Source of the DNA: Carnegiea gigantea
Lineage: Eukaryota > Streptophyta > Magnoliopsida > Caryophyllales > Cactaceae
NCBI GenBank assembly: GCA_029747015.1
Contig: JAKOGI010000367.1
Coordinates: forward strand, 565,001 to 629,000
Reading direction: 5' to 3'
Length of the DNA stretch: 64,000 nt
The notes under the pieces were generated by a model that had not been told where the DNA came from, did not search any database, and was given only the letters and a program-made list of their open reading frames with translations. This document shows, piece by piece, positions 12,433 through 25,560 of the stretch (its first letter is position 1; each line of letters starts with the position of its first letter). Position numbers and translations under genes: made by a program.

Positions 12433-13459
12433 GTAATTGTTGTTGTTGTCAATCATATGATTATGATAACTAATCAGTGACTCTCAGGTACTCTGAGTTC
12501 TATGGTAACTATTATTAGGCCCATATCTTTTTGAAATTAGTTCTGGGACACCTTATGTTTTTGGACAATGGATTCTTAGGTTCTTTATATTATTATTTTG
12601 GCTAGAAACTTTCAGGAATTTTTAACTTTGGCCCAAATGGGTTACTTTTCGTAATTTTGCTACTTTTTAGGCTTTTTCAAAACAAAATGGTTGTTTTCAA
12701 TGATTTAGCTTCTTATAATGACTTTAATGGTATTAGTTACCACAATCTATTATTTATATCATAAATATTATATTTTTTATGACTACAGGCCCATCATGCT
12801 TAGCAAAATAATAAAGCTTAATCAGAGAGTTCTAATCATTACCTGAATTTAGTCAGTGCTGGACTCTTGCATTCCTCTAGCTTCCAGTTTAAAGAGATTG
12901 CTAGTCTCAACCACACCTCACATGGATCAGGCACAACACATATCTGTTTCGTTTCCTATCTTAGGTCATAGTCTCTAATGAAGTTCATAATTTAAAGAAT
13001 AGTGAGACTTTAATCAAGAAATTATAGTAGTTACAATATAAGGTTCGATTGAATAATATTCTTTACTAGGAAACTTCTTTTATTGAAAGCTTGAAAGTGG
13101 GATTATTACAATGAAAAGATTAAAGAGGGACTTAAGCTACTAAGATAGTCAGAGATGTTTGCTCATAGAGAAATAGAGAATTCTGACTTTTCTTTTGCTT
13201 AAGTATACCCAAATGGCCATGTCACTTCTTATCGCTTAGTTTCTCCTTTTATAGAGGAGATGGACTACATAGGATGCCCTAATGGCTACCATACACACTG
13301 ATATTTAACATGACTATAGTTGCCCACACATTGTTGCTTTGGACTATATTATTTTACTAAGTTGACACTTGACAAAATACAATAACAGTGCAATAACTTA
13401 TTAGAGTACTTAATGCTGGCAAGACTAGTTATACATACTGAGATTCCGCATGCCTTCAT
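12433..13459. other. No gene seen; LTR-like promoter signature on the minus strand
   Basis: The first bases continue the TTG-rich RTE/SINE tail. On the minus strand a TATAAAAGGAG box (about 13248-13258) is followed by a leader-like stretch and a CAATAAAAG signal (about 13077-13085). This resembles an LTR or other retroelement control region located just downstream of the coding relic at 13460-14070. No termini or target duplication could be fixed. Confidence 0.35.
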
Positions 13460-14070
13460 CTCCAATAATGTTTTCCAGTCCATCATTATCCAGATAATCA
13501 TCAAAATCTTCATCAAATTAGAGATGCTTTGGATCCCATCTTTTAAATAATTTATAAAGACATTTCTTTCCTTTTATTGATAAGAATTTTCTAACTCCAA
13601 CATCAAAGAGAAAATTAAAGACATCTCCGAAAGTAGCTCCTTCTACCTTTATGTATTTGCTGAGATCATTATGATAAACAAAAGTAAAGTTCCTGCAATG
13701 CATTACTGTTTCACCGTGTTCAACTAATGCTCACATTTGATAATAAATATTATAAAACTAATGGCTCTTGCTAAAGCGGGATCACTAGTACATCTTGTCA
13801 TCTTGGAAACCATTCTTGTCATTGATAATTGGGATCATCTAAGTCAACTGATTGAACCAGATGATGGGCTAGTTTAGCCTTTCAATTTTTATACTCAATT
13901 ATTGTGCAATGTACCTCGACATACAAACTTCTATTATATGAAATTTTTGTTGGGCTATCAGGAGATATAAGAATCCAACGGATCTTTTTAAATATGCATT
14001 GTTGAAACTTAGTTAGTCTTGAGAAGAATGAGTACTTTGGATTTGAGATTTCCATGAGGTAAGCCACCAT
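13460..14070 (-). pseudogene. Unidentified decayed coding region
   Basis: A protein-like reading can be followed on the minus strand through several frames. IRWILISPDSPTKISYN lies near 13960, then HHLVQSVDLDDPNYQ near 13840, then VMHCRNFTFVYHNDL near 13690. An acidic tail with FDEDFDDYLDNDG is near 13490. In-frame stops (for example TGA at about 13880 and TAA just after the KRWDPKHL segment) and at least two frameshifts break it. The segments are dense, in order and of normal amino-acid composition, so they look like one former gene. I do not recognise the family. The TATA-containing region just downstream suggests a retroelement or retrovirus-like origin, but no protease, reverse transcriptase or integrase motif is present to support that. 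Confidence 0.45.
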
Positions 14071-14344
14071 CCCATATTCTCAGGCTTTCATGATGGTGCC
14101 ATTTGAAGAAATTAAATTTGTTGGGAATCTAACACCAGCAACTCTAAATCTATTAATAAAGAAGATCGTAGTACTCCATGACTTGCAAATATCATAAGAA
14201 TAATTATGATAGCAGTCGATGCAGGTTGTGCACTAATTATTGAACTATTTTTCTTGAACATGGAAACTTATTTTTTTTCTTGAATATCATAAGGACATCT
14301 TAGGTAATTCATTTGTAACTCTAAAAGGCTAAATCTTCACAGAA

Positions 14345-15274
14345 TTTCTTTTCAGCTGTGTAATAACAAAACTCTGGAAAACTATTCATTTTTTTCTTCA
14401 AATGGACTAGCTTTCATCCTACCCTAATAAATTTGGGAGAAAGAAAATCCAGTATTGTTGCTTTGCCAACCATCAAATCGAGGTAGGTACTTAGCTCCAT
14501 AAATGAAAGAAAACTAGTTAGTTACTTTCTGCTATACTCTATCATTTTTTTAAAAAAAAAATTAATTATGTTTTTGTTTGATCCTCCATGATTCCTTGAT
14601 CATTTCTTATGAGCATATTCAATAAGACCATGTCATAATCAAGTGAAAACTAAATTTTCCGCTTTCTTGTATTTTTAATTCTTTTATAAAATGGCTTGCG
14701 AATACATGATCAACAAAAAAAACCATCTTATTGATTTTTCCAATAATAAAAGAATAAATTCAGGAAAACTGTGTTGCACAATGGAATTGAAAATATTAAA
14801 AATTGTAATACATTCATTCTAGCAGAGTTGCTTTTGAAGCGGGCAATCTAGTGGTGGTTTTCACCATCTATAGGATCGAGTCTTCGCCCCTGAATCCATT
14901 TTCATGATTCTTGAACATGAATCATTCTTAATAATCCACATTCGGGATGTTCAAAATTATAATTTGTAGGGAAAACCCTGTTCTTTTTTAGACATCAAAT
15001 CCTATGTTCCCCGGTTCCCTCTAATGTATGGATTTAGTTTAAAAAGGAATTGTGTATTTTCTATACAATTATGGCTTTATGCATTTCAATTAAAATGTGC
15101 TAGCGATTCTAAAAATTGAAGCTCTAGTCCATTCTACTACGTAACTTCATGCAAGCACGACTTTAAGAAACTCATTTGATGCACCCCTTGAAAGAGGGTG
15201 ACTATAGTGGAAGAGCCGATTAAGCCTCGGGAGCCTTGGGGTGACCCCACAAGCATCCATCAGTGGCACTTTCA
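14345..15274 (+). repeat. Probable 5' LTR of the Tat-like element
   Basis: It aligns along its length with 26230-27120. Shared landmarks in the same order are CATCCTACCCTAA/CGTCTTACCCTAA, TATGTTTTTGTTTGATCCTC, ATTCCTTGATCATTT, TAATCAAGTGAAAACTAAAT, ATAAAATGGCTTGC, GGTGGTTTTCACC, AATGTGCTAGC and TGATGCACCCCTTGAAAGAG. By eye the copies are perhaps 70-75% identical with many indels. The 3' edge is set by a terminal CA at 15273-15274 just before the primer-site-like sequence. Confidence 0.6.
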
Positions 15275-15275
15275 G

Positions 15276-15294
15276 TGGTGACTCCTCTCGGGAT
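15276..15294 (+). promoter_or_regulatory. Possible primer-binding site of the Tat-like element
   Basis: TGGTGACTCCTCTCGGGAT closely resembles the TGGCGACTCTGCTGGGGA-type primer site (reported as tRNA-Arg-like) of many plant Tat/Ogre elements and lies one base past the end of the proposed 5' LTR. Confidence 0.5.
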
Positions 15295-15299
15295 TGTGT

Positions 15300-18119
15300 A
15301 AGTAAGTGGGTGAAACGTGCACGAAATGAATGCAATTTAAACATTTATTTTTCGATTTGAAAAATTGTATCATATAGACACCTATTCGCTATGTGCTTAG
15401 GCTTGGTAAATGTCAATGTTTATTGATAGGGACCTAGTCACCAAAGACTCCACTAAGCCTGAGGCGATAGCCAAGGGGTGTCTAGGTTTAGAAGAGATCA
15501 AGGAAGTCATAGCAATGGTCAAGGAACACCTCTAGCAAGCAGTTCTTCCTAGCTTTAGTTCATCCAGTGTCTGACCAGAGTTTGTGACCGTGATCAGTAT
15601 TGATCATGCGTTACAAAGGGTTTGCTAATCCCTTTCACCTTCAGTTTAGTTTGAGGACAAACCAATAAACAAGTTTCAATGTTTTTGGAGCACATGAGGT
15701 TAGTCATCTAAGTCCAAACTCTAGGCAGTGCACTTTGGACGTCAATCCAGCACAGTCCAGTTTTGAAGGGAAATTCAAATGCTTCTAGGCATGCATCTAG
15801 CACGTGGTTTCAGATCTTAAAAGTGAGCTAAAATATTTATCAGATGAGCTATTAAAAGAGAGTAGTTAGCTCCCTCAAGGTTTGCTTTTATCCAGATGAA
15901 GATTGAAGAAAATAACCTAATATCCAGGCTGTTATACTTACTGCCTGGGGTGGCCATTAAGTGATCTAATTGATTTACAAGTTGCATTTTAGCCTACTTA
16001 AGGGTCATTTTAAGAGCCTAAACCCCCAACCATTTATGTTAACCTCAGTGACACCTCACCTGATTATTGAATAACCAAAATAGGTGTCAATAGCTCGATG
16101 GTTTGATTTCAAATATGTTTGTAATCCTTTATGATGATGTGATTAGCATCTAGTTTGCTTATTTTTGCAACTTAGTCATTGGCTTATAAGGGAGAAGGTT
16201 ATATAAACCTTTCTCCTTTGGTATTGTACTCAAATTATTATCAATTGAATTTATACTTAAGTTTTTACTCAGTTTCCCTCTCAAATTCCTAGTGGCTATA
16301 TCTGAGTTGGCAGCTGAAGTGGTGATACACTAGTTTATTTTAGTTCTTCTTGGTAATGTAATTGTATCTAGGAAGCCCTAAAATGATCGGCCCAAGTGAG
16401 CCTCAAGTGCTGTGTTTCTATATCACTTAAAGATCACTTGGTTTTTCAACTCTATAATATCAGCTTCAATCTATTTAAGTTTAATCTATCTTGCAGTCTT
16501 GAGGATAAGTAAGGCTAGGTACATCATTTATCAATCATCGCCCAGTAAGGCACTCTCTAAGGATCATTCTTTTACCCCTGAAATTTTGTGAAACTCCTTG
16601 TTGCAGTAAGCCCTTCCAAATTGGACATGGCTTTGTCTACATGAAGACCACTATGTAGCTCTTCAAGCATGCTACTTTGAAAATAAAAGAGTCTCCTCCG
16701 TCTCACCCAAACATTTTGACCATCAAATCTGCTATGCGTCCTCTTGAACGTAGATTTAAGATCAAACCTCTTGTGAAATCTTTGCCTTGAATAAATGCTA
16801 AGTGCTCTTGTTTTATCATTTATGTCTTTCTTTGTGAATCGAGAGTTATTTCAAAATTGAGTCATAGCCTAGCATGTCTTTTTTTCCCTAAAACTCTAGT
16901 ATTACCAACCACATAAGGCATTCCCACAATCAGCACAGAACTCAGCGGTAGCTGATTTTATGTCGGTTGGGGTTGGCATTTTTCCTCAATTGCAATAAGG
17001 CGATGCCACTACAGCCTGGTGGCAATGGCTATCATGATGCTGGGTATTGAAAAGAATCTAGCGATAGGCTGCTTTGTACTAGTTGCCTCGATGACTCCTT
17101 CACCGCACCTATTAAGCTATTTTTGTTGTTTTTTGGCCCCTCTAGAAGTCGACTTTTCCATGTCATTTGCCTTGTGGTTTAGGGTAAAAGTCTTTTTAAT
17201 TCTTTTTATGCATGTATCTGGAGTTGCATTATTTGCATCCTCTACAGTCATCATTATCCATTCATTCATAGTAGACCATTTAGGACTCCTCGTATATGGA
17301 CTCTTACATTCATAGTCCATTTAGCATATTGCATGCATTCCTGTACTTAGAGGAGTGCCCATCATCATAGCCTGTATGGAACGTTCAAAATCATCATTCA
17401 TATATGATTACATGCATCTCATACCCTAGTCTATCACCTCATGCACCTAGAAAGCACATAGGTCGGTCCATCTTGCATTAATATTACATGTGCATTATAC
17501 TCTAGGCCTACTATTCTCATATGTTCACACTAGCCTGAGTGTATCCATAGTGTGTCTTGCATCATGCCCCCAATAGTTCGAGTTTAGAACAGTGCACCAT
17601 GCATACACTGACTGACTTAGGTTGAGTCCACATCGTGGTTTAACTTGCATAAGGCCATTTACATACATGGTAACCTAACCTTGGATGGTCTATTAGAACC
17701 TTTGCATGCTAGCCCACTTAGGACGACCCTTTTTGCATGTAGGCTAAACCCTTTAGGACATATTGTCATGCATATCCCCAAGCCTAAATAAGGTCAGCGT
17801 CATCATACATAATCCAACCTAGGATTAGCCCATCATACTTATCTCCTAGCCTACAGTCAAACTCGATTTATCTTATGCTAAACCTGTTTTGTAGTACCAT
17901 TACATTTGAACCTTAAATAAGACCTATAAGCTATACCTTTGGTCTTTAACCTAGGCTTTGTCATGTTTAGATTACATCCTTGACAGAGGATCTTGTGCTT
18001 CCTCCTTAGGCCTAACATGTGTACTCGGCCCACTATCAATTCAAAGTTACCAAACTATATGCTTTCATCGTTCTTAACCTAGGTTAGCTACCTTGACACA
18101 TTTTCTTGTTTAGTCTAGC
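15300..18119. other. Tat-like element leader region, no gene seen
   Basis: There is no recognisable coding domain. A stretch at 16190-16560 has a TATATAAACC box and a pyrimidine-rich leader-like sequence and may be part of another LTR inserted here. From 17330 to 18060 the DNA is loosely repetitive, rich in CATGCAT, CCTAGGC and TTAGGAC-like words, without a fixed period. Confidence 0.35.
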
Positions 18120-19330
18120 AGAGAGAAGTAGCAAAGAACACTAAATCAAGGATCCAAGGACACCATCACACCACCTTGAATGACCAGCAACTATCATGAG
18201 AATCTCAATGTAAATCATGCGCTTACTGTAAACCTTAGGGTTAATGTTACAACCTCATAGGCCAAGTGAAAAGTAGGTTCAAGGCCAAGTTTAAAAAGCA
18301 ACAAGACATAATTGAAGAGCAACAAACACTTACAAATAATATCCTAAAGAGACAAAATGAGTCATAATATGACAAAGAGGATGATGCCCATTCGGTTCAT
18401 TCAATCCTAAATGACAGTCTAAATATGACTAATCAAAGAATTGAGAAGCTAGAACAATTCTTAGGAGATCTAATATATTTGGAGGTCATTTATTTATGCA
18501 AATTGATAAAGGAATGCTCCCAGAAAAATTTTATCATATCAGAATGTCTAGTCCTTACTGAAATTGGCAATCCTGCTTTCCATGTAAGGAACTTTGCCGA
18601 TTTCTTGAGCCTTAAAAGGGCAGACAATGACTTGTTTCCTCAAGTTCCCCCCAAAGCTTCAGAGAACATGTTGGAGACAGGTTCTACTCTCTTAACTCGT
18701 AAAAGGTTAACATATGGAGAAGGCGTACTGGAGAATTTTAAGCCCAATACTCTTGTAATACAAAATTACCTACTATAATTCACAACCTTGAATTACTTAA
18801 ACATTAAGAAGGAGAAGAATTCCTAGAGTTCTTAGCCTAATGAGGGCCAAGGTAGCACTTATAATCAATTGCCCTTTAAAATAGACCAAGTCCACATGAT
18901 CATCTAGAATCTATGGACTAAATACAATCAGCGTCACAAGTTTTAACTATTAACTCTTTCGTGGCGTTCTATGACATTGGGAAGTTGATTGAAGAGGAAC
19001 TCCAAGACTCATATGGAAAGAGCTTCACATCAACTTTAGAGGTCATGAGTAAAGAAAGTGCACTAGTTCATATATACCTTAACGTAAGCAAAAAGGGAGG
19101 GTATACACTTCCCTTTGTATGAAGCTAAGTTAGACATTTGAGAGCTGAAAAAAATAAGGGCTTATTAAACCCATCAAACCTACATCAGATATCATCGTAG
19201 GCAAAAGAACTAAAAACTACAACCTTGATGCTTATTGTCATTATTATCATGGGCCAGGACATCCTAGAGATGAGTGCTACAACTCCAAGATGTAATTCAA
19301 GACATGCACGACAATGACACATTCACCTAA
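18120..19330 (+). pseudogene. Decayed gag of Tat/Ogre-like Ty3 element
   Basis: The order is a charged coiled-coil-like stretch (KKQQDIIEEQQTLTNN), then the capsid-like segment NPAFHVRNFADFLSLKRAD (about 18568-18625), a second capsid part matching KIDQVHMII.NLW and FYDIGKLIEEELQDSYG (about 18878-19020), and a CH-type finger, YCHYYHGPGHPRDEC (about 19230-19275). These are the parts of a plant Tat/Ogre gag in the right order. The longest intact piece is 117 codons (18425-18778). Stops and frame changes between the parts show it is dead. The reading stops after the finger and no protease follows. Confidence 0.7.
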
Positions 19331-22300
19331 ACTTTTTTAGTGGACCTTAAGGTTATCTTCCATACTAGAGGAATCTAGTTGAAGTTGTACTAATCTCATT
19401 CCATGACGTGAACGCCTTTGAGCAAAAAAATCATCATCAATAATATCAATAGAGACTTACATCCCGTATGCTAATTCCATGTTCAAGTTAGGATGCCCCT
19501 AAGCCTTATTCTTATTTTTCTATGAGTCCAAGCCTTGTAACTCTCATTCACACAGATAAAAGTCCATTGTCTTTTTCGTCCATACTTCTATGCATACATT
19601 CTTTGCCCCTTTTTCCCCTTTGATATTTTTATCCTATGATGAATCTAAGTTACGCGGAAAAAAATACAAAAATAAATAAATGATCGAGAATCATAAAAAC
19701 AAAATAAAGAAAAAGTGTGTGACTAGGACTTGCCTACAATAGGAGGTCCCCTTTAGCAATTTGCATATCTCCCTTATAACCTATAAAGGCCTATTTGCAC
19801 CCTTCAGCACAAACTTCTAGGAAACCAAGTCAACCTAAATGTAGGGATGAGAATAAAAGCGTATTGCATATGATGCCAAAATCAAAGGTAAGCAGTCAAA
19901 AAAGGAAAACACTCTAAGTACCAATGTTCACACATGGGATATGAGGTATGATTCCATTAACCAGATTCATTTTCCTAATACAAAAACAATTCAAAGTCAA
20001 GGAAAAAAGAGTTATGAAAAAGAAATGGCCAAGGGTCATGTGATACGTTGTCTTACACCCACAATTGGAAACAATTACAAGACTCTTATGTGATAATCTC
20101 ATGCAACTTAAGTCAGTACAATATCAAGAAAATGCAAACTCTTGTTTCCAAGTATAAAAAGTTGCCATTAATAAAGAAAGCAATAGTACGATCCCTATTC
20201 AAAAATTAGATCTTCTTAAAGAAATCTACTACTCACCCAAAAAGAAAAAAAATCTCATTTGCCAAATCACTCAAATGGTGAAGTTATTATTAATAGTTAG
20301 TGAGTTGCCTGAAGCAAAAGGTCAAAAACCAAAATTTAGTGAAATGGAAATATCTTTACAACAATCATCATGAAAAGTGAACAATGAAATGGCAACAAGT
20401 GAACATGGCAACAAGTACTGCCGTTCCACGCAAACATGTGCTGATATTGCATAGATTTCACGAGTGGGCTTTAGTCATTGCTTAATTACCTAAATACTAC
20501 ATAAGCCACCTTAATAGGGGCAAAGGTATCTAAGTTGTCTCTTTAAATGGTGAAAAGCCCTACAAAAAGAATAAAGAGAAGAAATAAAGACTACCTTGAA
20601 TTCAAAACGATGATAGGTTAGCATCTCTCTCTTCACATATATTTGGGTTTGTATACAGGATAATTTCAAACCTCCATGCCAGATTCTTCTTCATTTGGTT
20701 ACCTACATGTTTAGCCTTACACACAAAGCCCTCCTAGAAGAAAAAATTCTTCAAGTCATGTACCTTTCTAGATCAACAAGTGGCCTAATTCCTATGCAGA
20801 TATATAGGTAGCATTTCTTTGGTTTCGACGTAAAAGGTATCCCGCATAGAGCTGAGTCAAGATTCTTGGCAATAAGAATTTAAAAAAATCAAAACAAGCG
20901 ACATATCTCTTCTTATGAATAACCTATAGGCAACAAGTTACGTGAGCAGGTGGTATGCTTATCCCTACCATTGGCCCCCAACATGCATCCAAGCGTAATT
21001 CCATTACAAAGTAATAAAAAGATCAACTTGGCTTTCTAAGGATTCATGAAATATTATCTGGCATACGTTCCCTTACTAGACTTGGACGTCATCGCCCTAT
21101 CATTTCCTTTAACCCCCTTTACCCTACATTTATATTGTTTCTCCACCATAAGACACCTTTTAACCTTTCACCTTATATTTGTATCCTCCCTTCTCTCCAA
21201 AAAGAGCCCTTAACCAGATATCCTTGGTTTTGAACGTGGCATTAGACTTGGGATTTAACTCAATAGAAATAAGTTGTATATATGTTTATGATATTGGTAA
21301 ATCCATAAACAAGAAAACTAACAGTATCAATTAGCTTCCCTGACTAACAGACAATCACTTATAAGGGAAAAAGCTTCTCCTGATTAGGTCACTCATCCTC
21401 ATTGACCATCATATAGCCTAATTTGGACTAATCGTCTTCACCACTCTATTTGGGTCAATACAAACTCAATATATACATCCATCTTTCACAGTGCTTATCA
21501 GCCTTATCACATTCATTTTGATCATCATACCCTTAGCATCAACCTGATCTTATACTACATGCTAATCCTGTCATATACCTCACGTACCGAGCTTAGCTCA
21601 CACCTTAGTCTAGCCCACCTACATGTCATACCCAACAGCAAGCCAAGCCTTAGTCCCATACCATCCTTTGCCATTGTCCTTAAAGCTAGCCTACCTACTT
21701 AACCTTAGTTGCTATCAAATTGAGTCAGTTCCTAACTACTAGCATGTCTCAATCACCAAACTATGTCTAAGTCTTACACAACATTATAGTCCCATCGCAT
21801 CATAGCTAACATGTAACTGTTCATCCATGCATGAATCTACTTAGTTTATGCATTTATCTTATGTCAATACAACCACATGTGTTCCTCAGTTTAACTTACA
21901 TGCATGCTTGACATTCACCTGGCATGAGCATCTACTCATCTACATTCATAACCATAGTCCATACATGTTCCTGTACATGTCCACACGCAACATATGCTAT
22001 TGGTGTATTCGTGTCTAGATGTAGGCGATCACACATCCTATTCATAGAGCATATTATGCTCTTGGGTTTTCCATTCTAAAATGTATTACCCTTTTTGGAT
22101 TCTAATCCTACGATAATTTGCAACTTTAGGGTTTTTCTTCCTTGAGACAAATATCTCATTCTCAAAATTTTCATCTTGCGACATGAAACATATTTGAGAT
22201 CTCCATCAAGACTTGTTGAATGCTTAAGCTTCTTATCATAGTGCATATTCCATTTTCCCCCCAAAACTACATGCACTTATATGTGTGGTTCACATATATG

Positions 22301-22711
22301 AGCTAGACCACCTAACAAAATATCCCCTCGAGTGAGCTCTCTCTGCCTCCTTTACAACCTTTCCAAAAGTGCTCACCCATTCTTCGTCATCTCAAACCTT
22401 GAGTGCTTGCACTCAAATGTTGGAAACATATTACGTAAGATTGCAATAGAGGCCTCTCCACACTCTTGCACCTCAAGTATTACAAGAGTGTTATAATGAT
22501 ATGAGTGAAATGCAACTGTTTAGTAATCAAAACAACACCCTAAAGATTAGGAGTAAATAACATGGGGTGTTCCAACCTTCATCTTATGTTTGGGCCTTGT
22601 ATATATAGGTAATTCAGCTATTTATAACTGCTAGTGAAGGAAACTAGCCATTGGGATAAAGAAAAAGTTGTTTTAGCTTTTGATCGTTAATTACAAGGTC
22701 CTTATCATGGC
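19331..22711. other. No gene seen; decayed repeat DNA
   Basis: I could not find protein domains on either strand. Stretches at 21540-22000 share the CATG/CCTAG-rich look of 17330-18060, so related sequence may occur on both sides of the gag relic. A short minus-strand frame at 22076-22276 has no recognisable content. Confidence 0.35.
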
Positions 22712-23050
22712 CTCTGAGGAATCTTTCAACGTTTGTTTCTTCCTATTTTTAGAAAAGAACATTTCAAATCACATTTAGAGTTCTTCCCAAAAGTAAAAAT
22801 GCCCAATTAATTGCCTTCTTATAGCTAGCCATTGTAAATCTATCTTTATAGCCAGTATAGTGCTGCCTAGCATTGTAAATCTGTCTCTGAGGAATCTTTC
22901 AATGTTGCTTTTTCCTCTTTTTGGAAAAGAACATTTCAAATCACATTTAGACTTCTTTCCAAACGCAAAAATTCCCAATCAATTGCCTTCTTATAGCTAG
23001 CCATTGTAAATCTATCTCTACAGCCAGTACAGTGTTGCCTGGCATTGATA
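22712..23050. repeat. Tandem duplication, period 173 bp
   Basis: Unit 1 (22712-22884) and unit 2 (22885-about 23050) both run CTCTGAGGAATCTTTCAA, then GAAAAGAACATTTCAAATCA, TTGCCTTCTTATAGCTAGCC and CAGTAYAGTGYTGCCT. They differ at scattered positions. No coding content is apparent. Confidence 0.85.
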
Positions 23051-25029
23051 GTGACGTCTAATAGTCATGTGTTAGGGTTGTTTGCTTCTTTTGCAATGGC
23101 TTCTTCATTTTGAATTAAATTTTTATACACATGAAAATATTACATTTTTCATATTTTCATATTCATCACTTAGAAGATAAAATTCAAGGTCGCTAAATAT
23201 GTCTTTATGAATTTCGATCTCCAATGTTTTTCAATTTTGATAACTTTAAGGTCTCTAATGTTTTTTATTCTCATTATTTTCAACTCTAATCTAGCCTTGT
23301 CATCTTCTGACTTTGATGCAGCTCTAACTATTTTCATATGTAGTGATTTTCTACCCTAATGGCTTTCAGCTCTGATGTGGTGGCGCTGACATCTGTGTTC
23401 ATAGTGAACTTTATTCATCCTTTTTCCTTTTGACTTCTCCTAATGGATATGTACATGTAGTCATTTTGAATATTATTTCCCTCCTTTGTATCACCACAAT
23501 CTTGATCAATATTGATTCTTGGATATGCTAGGACCTTCTTCACGTTATTGTCTTCAATCACCAGATAAGAACATTGAAGAGCCATCATTTGGTCATAGGG
23601 CTCAGTAGAGCATGAGTCCTGGCCATAAGCATTACATGAATAATCCTCATCAGGATCTCTGATAGCTGTCTCTAGTTCTACTACTTGACATAGTTGATCT
23701 CTTCTTAGTAGCCATCTGATCTTCAATTGAGTCAATCAACTGGTGGTTGCTTATCTCTTTAACAACTTTTATCTTGATAGCTTATATGTATGATAAATAT
23801 TAGGGAAATTGAGTGATAATATACTGTACTTTGAGGGTATTTGATAATAATACTCCAACCTTTGGACTTGAACGTCTGTACACCATACTATGGGCCTATT
23901 TACTATTTTTATACCAATACTGATTTTGAGGGTATTTTAGTTGGTGATGTAAGTGCATATTTAACATATGTAATTGCATACACTTGGAAATTCTTGAATT
24001 TTAAATATATGCAATTGCAAACTATTGTAAAATTATTGCATTACATTGATAAACACATTCAAACTCTGTCTTGGTATATAAACAATAAATAGGTAAATAA
24101 TATGGTGCATGGATATCTGTGTTCAAAGTTGGGAGCATTATTGTTCAACACCTCCAAAGTATAGTACGTTATCGTCCAAAATCCCTAAATCCTAAGTGCC
24201 TACTTTCTTTGCTCATTTCTAATTTAGGAATCACGTGAGTAAATCATAATAATTCTTTGAATCACAAGCAGATCAATCACAATAATGAATTCAATAATTC
24301 ATATATCAAAGTCTTGATGAGACCGATCATATATCCATTTAACCCACATAAGGAAGCCATTTTATACATGATCTAGCTTGGTTTCTACCACTCAATAAAT
24401 ACAATAAAGAATATCATTTGCATTAGATTAACACCTAAATAGTTCAATCATCGTTTATTCAATAAAGAAATCATATATGCACATATGATCTTCATTAGTA
24501 TTAAGGACTTTACTGCATAGTCAAGGTGAAGTGACTTAGAGTATAGCTCCAAGCTCTTACTAAAAGGTGCATTGTCAAAGGTTTAGAACCTAAGCTTCAT
24601 CAATCATATAATGCTATTAGTCAACTCGAATATATATCATGCAGTAACAACACATATCATCACATGTGATCATTTGTTTTGCATGTGAATATTATCTCTC
24701 TTAATTAGTTTGTCATAATCAAAATCCATGTCTTCGTAGATCCAACATATACTCCATGTCCTGCCATACTTGAATTTGCATACATCACCTAACATTAAAG
24801 TTTCATATAACATTCCTATATGACCTGATGCGTTGGAATTTGCACACAACATCACAAGATCTATAACATTCTTATATCCTAAAATACTTTGATTTACACA
24901 CCTATTATAATGTGTAAGGATTTACATGACACAATATATACATTACATCTCTTGACGTATTGCTAGCTAATGGCCATTCTACAACCATATAGTGTAATGA
25001 TGAGCACTACCCTTTAACTTAAAAATAAT
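23051..25029. other. No gene recognised
   Basis: AT-rich DNA. A 106-codon minus-strand frame at 23415-23735 has ordinary composition but no domain I recognise and no neighbouring exon, so it is not called as a gene. Decayed element interior is the most likely source. Confidence 0.35.
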
Positions 25030-25560
25030 TTTTATATGTGTGAAATCTTCAAGCCTTAAAATGTTTATATAGGTGTGAGACCTTCAAGCTCAAAATGATT
25101 TGTAGATGCGAAGCATTTAAGCCTCAAAATGTTTTCATAGTATGAGAACTTCAAGCCTCAAAACGTTTTTATATGTATGAGACCTTCAAGCCTTAAAATG
25201 TTTTATAGGTGTTAGATCTTCAATCCTACGAAAGCTTATATAGGTGTGAGACTTTCAAGCCTCAAAATGGTTTTAAAGATGTAGGACCTTCAAGGCTCAA
25301 AATGTTCATACAAATTTGAGACCTTCAAGCGTTAATGGTTTTATAGGTGTGAAACCTTAAAGTCTAAAAATGTTTCTATAGGAGTGAGACCTTCAAGCCT
25401 AAGGCTGATTTCATAGGTGTGAGATCTTCAAGACTCAAAATGATTTTAGAGGTGTGAGATCATTAAGCCTCAAAATATTTTCACGTGTATGAGACCTTCA
25501 AGCTTTAAAATTTTTTAACTTAGGTATGAGAGTTTTAAGCCTTAAAGCTTTTACAACCCC
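25030..25560. repeat. 35-bp minisatellite, about 15 copies
   Basis: About 15 degenerate head-to-tail copies of a unit close to AGGTGTGAGACCTTCAAGCC followed by TCAAAATGTTTTTAT (34-37 bp per unit). The core ACCTTCAAGCCTCAAAATG is the most conserved part. The array ends before the region holding the TATA box of the proposed 3' LTR. Tandem repeats near the 3' end are known in Tat/Ogre-type elements. Confidence 0.88.

Noticed and set aside
13060..14070. Endogenous pararetrovirus
   Set aside because: The coding relic followed by a TATA-containing region is suggestive, but no protease, RT, RNase H or movement-protein motif is recognisable, so I do not make the call.
23415..23735. 106-codon minus-strand frame as a hypothetical gene
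   Set aside because: There is no recognisable domain, no partner exons and no promoter context in a region of decayed repeats. I leave it unannotated as a gene.
25030..25560. Regular repeats of about 35 bp reminiscent of a CRISPR array
   Set aside because: Units are directly adjacent and diverge throughout, with no constant repeat plus unique spacer pattern, and the window is a plant nuclear genome. It is a minisatellite.
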